A stretch of DNA of 64,000 nt. Source: Hippopus hippopus (taxonomy: Eukaryota; Mollusca; Bivalvia; Cardiida; Cardiidae). The notes below the pieces were generated by a model that saw nothing but the letters and a program-made list of their open reading frames with translations, was not told the origin of the DNA and made no database searches. The stretch is taken from positions 26,495,587 to 26,559,586 of the forward strand of contig OX328107.1 of NCBI GenBank assembly GCA_946811185.2, read 5' to 3'. Below, in pieces: positions 33,908 through 45,500 of this stretch. Positions within the stretch are counted from its first letter, which is position 1, and the number at the start of each line of letters is the position of its first letter. A program made the translations under genes and the position numbers.

Positions 33908-34376
33908 CTTAACTCTTACCAGATTACAAACATTTGGAGTTGAAAGCATTTGCAGATTACAATATAAATGTGGCTGGAACTCTGCTTTTTTTTGGCTTTG
34001 AAAGGGTAGAAAACATCATGGAAAAAGGAGAAAATGCTGGTTACCACACTGTTTTCAAGAGATTTCTTTTTCAGGGGCTTTAAACTTTTAGCAGTTCACT
34101 TTTGGAAAGGTTGAAGCAAATTTTTAAACCATTGGCCACTACCAACACTTAACTCTTTACTAAACGAAAAAGTTTTTAGACTTGTCCAATTTGAAAGCAT
34201 ATGCAGATGACAAATTAAATATGGCTGAAAAAATGGATATGCCTTTGAAAGGGTAGAAAACATGCAGGAAAACAACAAAGTGCTGGTTACCACCATTTTC
34301 TTCTTTTTCCACAATGTTTTCAAAAGCCTTTTTTTCTAGGGGTCGTTAAACCCTGGACTGTGTGGCAAAGGGTTAA
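33908..34376 (-). repeat. Two PAL-A copies between the convergent genes
   Basis: 33908-34095 has lost its right core arm. 34149-34376 is full length (TTAACTCTTTACTAAACGAA to GTGTGGCAAAGGGTTAA). Confidence 0.82.
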
Positions 34377-34549
34377 GCTTATGTTGTTCTTAATATTTTT
34401 TTGCAATAGATATCAAAACCTGCCAACAGTGTTGTTTCTGTAGTTGTTGCTTTTATTTTGTTACATCTACATGTAGACTGAATTTGCATTCTTTGCCAAC
34501 ACAGCATGTGAATATGATTAATTTTTGCATTTTGATTTGCTTGTTTCTT

Positions 34550-34720
34550 TAACATTATTTTCCACAATAACTCAGTCATATCATAGTCTTTCGTGCATGT
34601 GTTTCTACATTTTTTTTTTCACCAGTGCTTTGCTACAAACCAGTACTCTTGCAAGGCCATTTGCTGCTTTCACACATAAACATCATCCAAACAATGTTCA
34701 GCGGTGACATATTTAATTAC
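34550..34720 (-). repeat. SINE fragment
   Basis: AATAACTCAGTCATATCATA at left and TTTCACACATAAACATCATC at right, the reverse of the SINE body. Confidence 0.55.
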
Positions 34721-34898
34721 ATTTAATCCCATCACAGTGACCATCATTAATTTGGAAAAGCCTGAAACATTGTTGTCTGGTAAAGAGTTAAGCATTCAAA
34801 ATTTTGTTGAAAATTTCAAGAGTAATGATCTGATTGGCTATGTCAGACAGAAAATCTTAGCCAACAAAATTGCAAATCTCAGAATTTTTACATCAAGT

Positions 34899-35048
34899 AG
34901 AAATGAGCCATACTCTGGCAAAAGGGGGTTTAATGCATCTCCGTAATGCATTATACCATGGAACCATACAATCAAAGGTAGAATTGCCCTTTGACATGCA
35001 GAAAAATTGCAAATAGCAAAAACTCTCTTTTCACAGAACATGGTCCAA
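34899..35048 (-). repeat. PAL-B MITE with internal deletion
   Basis: ATGAGCCATACTCTGGCAAA at left; ends in CTCTTTTCACAGAACATGG; the palindrome is deleted. Confidence 0.7.
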
Positions 35049-35081
35049 ACCTGAGTATGTCCCCTGGTTATCAATCCAAGC

Positions 35082-35315
35082 CTTTAACTGTTCACCAAAT
35101 AAACACATTTTCACAACCCTGCAGAAGAAAGCTTTTGAGAACATTGTCAGAAAAGGAAAAAAATACTAGTAACTAGCATGTTCTGCTTTTACCACAGTGT
35201 ATTCAACTCTTTAAAGACTAATCCCATAAAGGCAAGTTAAGCCGTATTAAGTTTGTTGTCTGGAAATGCTTTCAAACTGGACAAGTCTTAAAGTTTGTCA
35301 TATGGTGAACAGTTA
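35082..35315 (+). repeat. PAL-A MITE
   Basis: TTAACTGTTCACCAAATAAA, core AAAAATACTAGTAACTAGC, right end CATATGGTGAACAGTTAA. Confidence 0.78.
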
Positions 35316-35377
35316 ACCATGATGCTATTGAGACCCTCACTTTTCTGACAGAAATTTTTTTAACTAAAACAAGCAAT

Positions 35378-35645
35378 TTGGTTGAATTGATATCCCCCGC
35401 TGAAAATTTTACTTGACCGCGTAACTTAAAATCGCTCCCAGTTGGCCATTTTTCACTGAATCCAAAAAAAAAAAAAAAAAAAATATCGGCGGAATGGGTT
35501 ATTGTACACAAGTATAAAGTTTCACGAAATTCCGTCCAATGGTACTGGAGATATTCTCCCGGATGGACACACAGACGGACGGAAGGACAGATGGACGGAC
35601 AACGCTAAAACTATATCCCTCCGCCTTTGGCGGGGGATAACAAAT
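35378..35645 (+). mobile_element. HINE-like element, family 3
   Basis: 5' end ACAAGCAATTTGGTTGAATT then ATATCCCCCGC. 3' end is the hairpin CCGCCTTTGGCGGGGGATAA. A (GGAC)n-like tract lies at 35563-35601. Same architecture as 28463-28740 in the opposite orientation. Confidence 0.8.
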
Positions 35646-36005
35646 TCATACAATATAAAAAAAAAAAAATAATAATAATGAAAGAACAGATATATTTTAT
35701 AGAAAGAACTTTTATAATATTTCTTCACCGCATAGGTTGTTTATTCTGTTTTGCACAAACTTTTACAATCATATACATGTAAATGCAGTTAAATATAGCA
35801 CCATTTAGATGAACAATTTTTCAGCACATAATTATACCATTATAATATCTATGTTATACAGATTAATTTTCAGAATTCTTTGTGTGCAATTAACCCATTA
35901 CAAATCTTGAACAACTTTTTATGCCCTTGCTATGGAGACTTTTGCAAACATCATTAGAATACGAGTATTTTTTTACAAATAGCAAAGCTATAGGTGGACA
36001 TATAT
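35646..36005. other. AT-rich intergenic
   Basis: Short (AAT)n run near 35665; nothing else seen. Confidence 0.55.
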
Positions 36006-36215
36006 GAGCCATGCTCTGTGGAAAGGGGATTTAATTCATCTTCAAAAAGTATAAACTGCAAGGACTGCCCAGGTTGACCTTGGCTGATACTTTTTGCTTT
36101 CGGTATGTTTCCTGCATGTTGAGGGACCATTCTACCTCAGGATTCACTTGGTTTGTGGACAAAATGAATTTTATGGATCCATAATTATGTGAATACTTGC
36201 TTGGCACCAAATCCA
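36006..36215 (+). repeat. PAL-B MITE, right end lost
   Basis: ATGAGCCATGCTCTGTGGAA, palindrome around GCCCAGGTTGACCTTGG, then TTTTATGGATCCATAATTAT. Confidence 0.78.
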
Positions 36216-36433
36216 ATCATCCGAGCTACAGCTGAATGGTTTGCTGCAATCATTTAAAACTTTTGTCCACTGGTCAAGAGTTGAGTTCAGTACACACATC
36301 CTATCAAGAAAATCAAGCATACAGTTATAAAATTAAGTAGCACTGCCACAGAAAAATATCACATATTGTAATGTTTTTTGATCGTCCGCTGATCCTTAAT
36401 GAAATCTGCCACACTTTCCTCTTCTAGATTCAC

Positions 36434-36439
36434 TTTATT
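36434..36439 (-). promoter_or_regulatory. Polyadenylation signal of TYSND1 (AATAAA)
   Basis: TTTATT on the plus strand reads AATAAA on the minus strand, 56 nt after the TYSND1 stop, implying a very short 3' UTR. Confidence 0.75.
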
Positions 36440-36494
36440 GCACGAAAATATATATCCACAACGTAAATACCTGAATTCCAGCAAAGTGTCTGTT

Positions 36495-36526
36495 TCAGAG
36501 TTTACTAGAAAGCTGTCCCACCATAT
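36495..36526 (-). CDS. TYSND1: TYSND1 terminal coding exon 10 with PTS1 (SKL stop)
   Basis: Acceptor TACATTCCAG|AT precedes a short coding tail MVGQLSSKL and TGA at 36497-36495. Ser-Lys-Leu at the C-terminus is the canonical type 1 peroxisomal import signal, the expected end of TYSND1. It joins exon 9 in phase to give Asp. Confidence 0.93.
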
Positions 36527-39500
36527 CTGGAATGTAAAAGTGAAAATTAATGATTGTCTCTGGCTTTTGATTCTTTGCCAGACAATCACATTTTTGAACG
36601 ACAATGAGGAAGAAGGCTTTAGAAAGTACTGTGGGAATGGGAGAAAATGCATACATTTTCTGCTTGTTCAAAAATACTTTTCTTTTCTTCCAAAGGCAAA
36701 TTCCATGATTTGAGAAGCATTTGTGTCATCTGCAAATGCTGTCAATAAAGACAGGTCTAATATTTTGTCATTTGGTAAAGATTTAATTACCCATAAGCTC
36801 TACCTTACTGCCTTTTTGATTCTAAACTTAAAGACACTTCTTAACCCTTTACCAGATGTCAATCTTAGACTAGTTCAAATTTAAAGCATTTGCAGACGAC
36901 ATTTTTTATGTGGTTCACATTGTGGGAAAGAGAGAATATGTTGGTGCCCAGCATTCTCTCATTTTCCAAGAATGTTTTCATAAGCTTTCTTCTTAAAGGT
37001 CCTTTAGACTCAGGATAGAGTAGTGAAAGGCATCAATGTATCAGGCATTTGTCTCTTAGCCTGAATCAGTTTCTCAATCATTAAAGCAGGTTCAAAGAAT
37101 TGTTTTGCACAGACATGGAAAAAAAAAAAAAAGACAGTTTCTCTGAAACTGACTTCATAATTCATGGAAAAAAAAAGGAATATTCTAAATTACCTTCTTC
37201 TATGCCAATCCTCCAGATATCTTGTATGTGCTTATTCTTGATATGTAAGCCTTGTAAAACAGATGAATCTAGAAAATCAAAATATGAGAGATTACAAAAA
37301 AAGAATAACAAGAAGGCCATGATGGCCCTGGATCGCTCACCTGAGTCAATAGGCGAAATTTCACGCCATGTGCAAAATTTTCAATTTCTGACCAATTGTC
37401 AGGTCAGTTGAGCTTAAAATGTGGCATCTAGAGCATCCACAAGAAATTTCCATAAGTTGACCTAGTGACCTACTTTATCACCATACGTGACCCAATTTAG
37501 AACTCATCAAAATATTTATGAAGACAAACATTCTGAACAGTTTTCAAGTTAATTGAGAAATAAATGTGGCCCCTAGAGTGCCCTAAAGTATTTCTTTAAT
37601 TCGACCTAGTGACCTAGTTTATGATCCCAGGTGACCCAATTTCAAACTCATCCAATATTTCATAAAGACAAACATTCTGACCAATTTTCAAGTCAATTGA
37701 GCAAGAAATGTAGCCTCTAGAGTGCCCTAAGGTATTTCTTTAATTTGACCTAGTGACCTAGATTATGACCCAAGCTGACCCAATTTTGAACTCATCTTAG
37801 ATTTCATCAAGAGAAACATTTTAACCAATTTTCAAATCAATTGAGCAAGAAATGTGGCCTCTAGAGTGCCCTAAAGTTATTTCTTTAATTTGACCTAGTG
37901 ATCTAGTTTATGAGCCCAGTTGACCCAAATTCAGACTCATGTGAGATTGAATCAAGACAAATATTCTGACCAATTTTCAAGTCAATTGAGCCAAAAATGT
38001 GGCCTCTAGAGTGCCCTAAAGGTATTTCTTTAATTTGACCTAGTGACCTAGTTTATGATCCCAGGTGACCCAAATCCAAACTCATCCGAGATTTTATCAA
38101 GACAAACATTCTGACCAATTTCTAAGTCAATCGAGCAATAAATGTGGCCTCTAGAGTGCCCTAAAGGTATTTCTTTAATTTGACCTAGTGACCTAGTTTA
38201 TGACCCGAGTTCACCCAAATTCAAACTCATGTAAGATTTGATCAAGAAAAATATTCTGAACAATTTTCAAGTCAATTGAGCAAAAAATGTTGCCTCTACA
38301 GTGCCCTAAAGGTATTTCTTTAATTTGACCTAGTGACCTAGTTTATGAGCCCACTTGACCCAAATTCAGACTCATGTGAGATTTAATCAAGACAAACATT
38401 TAATGAAGACAAACATTCTGACCAATTTCCAACTCAATTGAGCCAAAAATGTGGCCTCTAGAGTGCCCTAAAGGTATATCTTTAATTAGACCTAGTGACC
38501 TAGATTATGACCCCAAGTGACCCAATTTTGAACTCATCTTAGATTTCATCAAGAGAAACATTGTACCCGATTTTCAAATCAATTGAACAATAAATGTGGC
38601 CTCTAGAGTGCCCTAAAGGTATTTCTTTAATTTGACCTAGTGACCTAGTTTATGACCCGAGTTGACCCAAATTCAGACTCATGTAAGATTTGATCAAGAC
38701 AAATATTCTGACCAATTTTCAAGTCAATTGAGCCAAAAATGTGGCCTCTAGAGTGCCCTAAAGGTATTTCTTTAATTTGACCTAGTGACCTAGTTTATGA
38801 CCCGAGTTGACCCAAACTCAGACTCATGTGAGATTTTATCAAGACAAACATTCTGACCAATTTTCAAGTCAATTGAGCAAAAAATGTGGCCTCTAGAGTG
38901 CACTAAAGGTATTTAATTTGACCTAGTGACCTAGTTTATGATCCCAGGTGACCCAGGTGACCCAAATCCAAACTCATCTGAGATTTCATAAAGACAAACA
39001 TTCTGACCAATTTTCAAGTCAACTGGGCAAGAAACGTGGCCTGTAGAGTGCCCTTAAGGTATTTCTTTAATTTGATCTAGTGACCTAGATTATGACCCCA
39101 GGTGACCCAATTTTGAACTCATCTTAGATTTTATCAAGAGAAACATTTTAACCATTTTTCAAATCAATTGAACAATAAATGTGGCCTCTAGAGTGCCCGC
39201 AAGTTATTTCTTTAATTTGACCTAGTGACCTAGTTTATGACCCCAGGTGACCCAATTTTGAACTCACTGAACATGTGCTCAGGTGGGCTAACAAACTTAG
39301 ACCAGGTTCACTACATACCAAATATCAAAGCTCCAAGCCTTCCAGTTTCACAGAAGAAGAATTTTAAAGTTTTCCCTTTTTTGTTCTTATGTTCAAACTT
39401 GTGACCCCCGGGGCGGGGCCAGTTTTGACCCCAGGGGCATCATATGAACAAACTTGGTAGAGGTCCACTGGGAGATGCCACATACCAAATATCAAAGCTC

Positions 39501-42500
39501 TACACCTTCCAGTTTTAGAGAAGAAGAATTTTAAAGTTTTCCTTCTTTGTTCCTATGCTTAAACTTGTGACCCCCGGGGCGGGGCCAGTTTTGACCCTAG
39601 GCGCATCATATGAACAAACTTGGTAGAAGCCCACTAGGAGATGCTACATACCAAATATCAAAGCTCTGGGCCTTCCAGTTTCAAAGAAGAAGAATTTTAA
39701 AGTTTTCCTTCTTTGTTCCTATGTTCGAACTTGTGACCCCCGGGGCGGGGCCAGTTTTCACCCCAGGGGCATCATATGAACAAACTTGGTAGAGGTCCAC
39801 TAGCAGATGTTACATACCAAATATCAAAGCTCTATGCCTTCCAATTTCAAAGAAGAAGAATTTTAAAGTTTTCCTTCTTTGTTCCTATGTTCGAACTTGT
39901 GACCCCCGGGGTGGGGCCAGTTTTGACCCCAGGGGCATCATATGAACAAACTTGGTAGAGGTCCACTTGGAGATGCTACATACCAAATATCAAAGCTCTA
40001 TGCCTTCCAGTTTCAAAGAAGAAGAATTTTAAAGGTTTCCTTCTTTGTTCCTATGTTCGAACTTGTGACCCCCAAAGTGGGCCCAGTTTTGACCCCAGGG
40101 CCATCATATGAACAAACTTCGTAGAGGTCCACTAGGAGATGCTACATACCAAATATCAAAGCTCTACACCTTCTAGTTTCAGAGGAGAAGATTTTCAAAG
40201 ATTTTGCTATTTTTTTCCTTTTGGTTGCCATGGCAACCAGAGTTATGGGTGGAATTCAATCTCTTGAACAACTATGGTAGAGCTTCGCCCAAGAAACATC
40301 CCTGTCAAGTTTCATCAAGATTGGCCCAGTGGTTTAGGAGATGTTTAAAGAAATTGTGGACGACGCACGACGGGCATTGGGCGATCACAAAAGCTCACCT
40401 TGAGCACTTCATGCTCAGGTGAGCTAAAAAAAACAAAACTATTGTAGAAAGAATGATGATGATGATGATGATGATGATAAAAGAGTCAATACTTGCTTAA
40501 AATCACCTTTATTTAATTTTGATGCATTCTAAGGCTTTACATCTTCACCACACCATCCCCAGCTTTATACAGCCCTGAAGAAGAGGGCTTTTGAAAGCTC
40601 TATGGGAAAGGGAGGAAATGCTGGTAATCAGAATTTTCTCCTTTCCCACAATGTTTTGTGCCCTTTCAAAGGGGTTTGAGCAAAATTTCACTGTTGTCTG
40701 GAAATTGCCTTCAATAGGGATGATTAAAAAAAAAATTTTATCTGGTAAAGAGTTAACCGTAGAACTGCTAAGCGTGACTCAATGTGTTTTCGCAGAAAAT
40801 GTAGATCAGAGTCAGACAGCACAACACATGCAGTTTTATCTTGGATCTTCACATTCCAATATGGTCAGTCTTTGCTAGCAAAAAATAGCCTTTGAGATCC
40901 CATTATTTGCATTTTAGTCATTGGCTAGGGCTTGGTCAAACTTCAACAAAATTTACTCCCATGTGGCAAGCACCACCAGTAGGACTAAGAACAGGATTTC
41001 TTCATTACAAAGTCGATAACCTAACCACTGAGCAATGAAGGATTCTGACTCAAATGTACAGAATTTTTTTTTATAAATAGGTTATTATAGATACCTTCAG
41101 ATTCCACATATGATTGGATAACAGGTGCAATTGTTTCTATAGGAATACACATATTAACATGTGGATAGCATGCCCCAGTGACTGTATCCCTGCAAATAAA
41201 CCATTATACATGTACCATTGCCTCTTTATCAGATGACACATATTAGGTGTAATTAAATGGATTGGTTTGTCTTTAAAATGATACAGAAAATTGTGACTGG
41301 TTACCAGCATTTTCTTATTTTTAAAAGTCGGGGTCATTAAAAATACAGAATTGTTTGGTGAAGGGATAACTCGTCAACTAGTGCCGGGGACTTTTCTATT
41401 CAACAGCAGACTACCTGTACTTTTGGAAACAGTTCAGCAAAAAAGAAACTGCTCATAAAGCTCATTCTGTTATGATGTTTTCACATGTATTTCATGGACT
41501 GACCTTTAAAGCATGCTGAACTTGCCTGTTTACAATGAGGTTTTCCAAGTTGCCTTCAGGCAGTTCTTTTAGAAGATGATTCCTGTTACAATATGCTGTC
41601 TGCAAAGTTTCAATGCTTTCAATTTGGATAAGTCTACCATTCTGTTTGTTTGGTGAGAGTTAATAAAGGGATAAAAATGCTACTCTATGTCAAATACCAA
41701 CCTTGAATTACAGACAACCAGCCCCACAAGGTGCCCCTTATCATTAAAAACTCCACCACCACTGACACCAGCATGGACAGCACACGTGGTCTGTAAATAG
41801 GAAAAAATTATATGCTATCTTTGTCTTCATTATCATGCCTTAACCCTTTCTCAAACAACACATTTTAGACTTTTCTAAATTAAGAGCATCTGAAGAAAAC
41901 AAATCCGAGTGTGGTACAAATGAACTGAAGTTCTTTAACAAGGTATAAAACATTACAAGGAAAGGCGAAAAAGCTGGTTGGCAACAATTTCTCATTTTTC
42001 CACAATGTTATCAAAAGGCCTCTTACTCAGGTTCATTAAAACCCAGCATTGTGTGGTGAAGGGTTGAGATATCTTTTCTTTCACAAACAGTATCAGACAA
42101 AACATGCAGTCTGGTCTTGACCCACACTGGCCTCAAAGGAAACTAAAGCTGTTAAAGGTGCTTTATGGGTTAATATTGTCTATTTTATTTTACTTTTGGC
42201 TTTTCCAGATTAACGACATATAAAATATAATTTGTTATTAGTACATGTAACTATGATCTTGATAAACTGGCTGATAAGAAAGCATTTAGGCTAAAAAATA
42301 ACTTTTCAGTTCTGAACTTTTTTCAAGTATAAACTAATTAATACCAATCTTAAATGACACTGAGGAAGAAGGCTTTTGAACATGTTTTGGCTAAAGAAGT
42401 AATGCTGGTTACCAGCATCTTATCCTCTTCTCACACTATTTTCTTACCTTTCAAAGACAATTTCTATCACTTGAGAACCATTAATTTGTGGTGTGCAAAA

Positions 42501-45500
42501 ACCTTTCAATTCAGACAGGTCTAAAATTAAGAGCAAAGAGCTAGAGGCATCTGTGCTAGATGTTCATACCTATTCAAGGGTAAAACATTATACCTGTATC
42601 ATTATTGGTATTTTGTTGTAGCTAACGACCTTTGATACAACTCCTCTCGTCACCATGGGAGACAGGCCCAGTTCTGGTTTGAAAATACCATGTCCCACTA
42701 CGTACACCACCTCACCTGAAAAATAAGCCTTTTTTTTTTAGAGAACATTGTGACAAAAAGGAAAAAAATGCTGGTAACCAGCATTTTCTACCTTTTCCAC
42801 AATCTTTTCAAAAGCTCAAGGACATTAAAATTCTGACTGTGTAGTAAAGGGTTATACTTGTAAGGGCTTAGAAACTATAAGAATGGTAGAGAGGATTCTT
42901 TCTCTTTCCACCTTGATGCTGCAAACAAATGCCAGTTTCATACATAACATTATATCTGAAATCCATACAGTGCTGAAACCAAATTAAGTTGTTTTTGTGG
43001 ACAAAGTAGATTAAAATCAGACTGCACAAAATATGCTGTCTGATCTTGGATCTATACTGTCCACTACTCTATGACATATTCTGGCCAAAACAACCTTGAA
43101 ATGACAATTTCGGATGCTTTTTCTATTTGAACATGTCCATTTTATTAATTTAGCACTCTAAAGATTAAGAGCTAAAACATATTACTCTAATACAGCAGCA
43201 GAATTTGGTTAACCCTGTACCAAGAAACAAACCTGTAGACTTGTCCAAAATTAAAGCATTTGCAGACAGCAATTTAGATGTAGCTCAAATGATGGAATAT
43301 ACTTTTGATAGGTTAGGAAACATTGTGGGAAAAGGAGAAAATACTGGTTACCAGCATTTTCTCCTTTTCCCATAATTTTTTGAAAAGGCTTCTTTTCCAG
43401 AGTTGTTGAAACACAGAATTGTGATTAATTGAAATGGTATTTTATGCCGCTTTCAACATTATTTCAGTCAAATCATGGCAACAACTCACATATCCGTGTT
43501 ATTCCTAGGCTAAGGCTCTGATGTGTCTTTACCCAATGACACTCCCACGAAAAACCTAATGGATCCACTGTGGCTCGAAACCAGGGCTTCCAGGTCACGA
43601 GTCCAACACTTTACCACGCAGGATCTCTCATAGGATTGTGTGGTAAAAAGCTAAAAGAGACACCTAATAATGCCTACAGCAAGCTGGTCCAAATTATCCT
43701 TGAAGTTTTTAACCTTTAACCCTGTACCACAAAATCCCCCGTTCTAACAACTCTGAGAAAGGGGCCTTTTGGAAATATTGCGGAAAAAGGACATGTCAGT
43801 TCTCCTTTCCTGACTATGTTTTTTCTTTATTTTCATATAAGAATCCCACCTTTTGAGCCACAAATGCTTTTGTTTTGGCCAAACTAAAAATTTCAGTTGG
43901 TCAAGGGTTGTGCCCACAGGGTTTGCACAGGGATTGTATAAATACATATAAGCAATACTCTGTAAAAAAGGGTCTTAATGCATCTGCAAAAAGTATCCAC
44001 CTAGGTCTGCCTGCGCAGTCCGTGCAGGCTGATCTGGGCCAAAACTTTTCACTTTTGGTTGATTTCTGCAAATCACAGGACCATTCTACCCCAAGATTTC
44101 AGTCAGTTGGTACAGGAAATGGACTTTATGGATAAACAGTTACACCATGACTTGCTTGGTATCATGAATCATACCGCTGCATTAAACTCCCTTTTGCAAG
44201 AGTATGGCTCATACATATGCACCATTGCTAGTGCTGAATAAATAAAATTTCACCATTTACAAAACAATCCCAAATTTGAATGACCGCAAAGAAGTAGGCT
44301 TTTGAAAACGCTGTGGGCTGAGGTAACCAGCATTTTTTGATATTCTAGTAGTTGTGGCTATGAACGATTCATTTCATTCATTCAGCATGTACTCATCCAA
44401 GTATACCTATGGTACATAAAGAAGGTTTAACACTTCATCATACAATCCCTTTTACTGGCCTTGAGAAAGAAGACTTTCGAAAACATTGTGGGAAAAGGAG
44501 AAAATGCAGGTAATAAGCATATTTTGGTTTTCCCAACATGTTTTCTATCATATCACAGACAACTTCCACAATTTGAACAACACTAAGTATATCGTCTGCA
44601 ATCGTTTGGGGTTTGGACAAGTCTAAAATTTTGCTTTGTGGTCAAGGGTTAAATATGTTTACCTTCACGAACTCTTCCAAACTGAACATAAGCAGAGTCT
44701 GAGGTGTCAGTGACTAGTTTAGGTATTTTGATAAGAGCTAAGTCAAACTGTTTATCTAGGGGTGTTTTGTACACTACTTCACAACTATTGTCATCCTCCT
44801 CTTTCTGTTTCACTGACTGCACTGAAAAATTATTGAAAACTGATGTTATTAACAAAAATACAGCTAAACCCTTACCAAACAATCACGACTTTTAACGACC
44901 CTGAGGAAGAAGGCTTTTGAAAACATTGTTGGAAAAGAAGAAAATGCTGGTAACCAGCATTTTCTTCTTTTCCAACAGTGTTTTCTACCCTATCAAAGAC
45001 TACTTTCAACATTTGAGCCACCTTCAATTTGTTTTCCGCAAATGCTTTCAATTTGGACATGTCTAAATTTTGTCGTTTGGTAAAGAGATTACTTGCTTGC
45101 TTTCTGCCTTGCTAATTTGTTTGATTACAGTTATGTTGTACTGGCTGAGGTGTACATCATGGGACTAAGCCTTCACCACATGACAAGATTTTAGATATGT
45201 CAATACTGAAAGCATTCGCAGAAGACAAGTTCAAAACGGCTCAAATGATGAAATTTGTCCTTGATAAGGTAGAAACCATGGGGAATGATTCAAATATGTC
45301 TAATTCTCTGGACCTTTGGTAGTACCAATAGTTGTTGTTGTTCTTGCCATCATTTCAGGTTTGATACACAGCTCGCCTCTAAGAAAGATGTCTATATATT
45401 TTGGATTTCCTAAATAATCCTTCACCTTCAACAATCTTGTGGAAGAAAGCTTAGAGAAGCATTAAGGGAAAAGGAGAAAATGCTTGTTACCAGCATTTTC

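Noticed and set aside
36399..36713. 104-codon plus-strand frame
   Set aside because: Antisense to the TYSND1 terminal exon and continues into PAL-A.
37440..39290. CRISPR-like regular repeats
   Set aside because: Units of 137-140 bp are contiguous, with no short-repeat/unique-spacer pattern; eukaryotic context.
39610..40124. Three 60-codon frames spaced 166 bp with near-identical products
   Set aside because: Chance frames inside the 166-bp HINE tandem units; the spacing is the repeat period.
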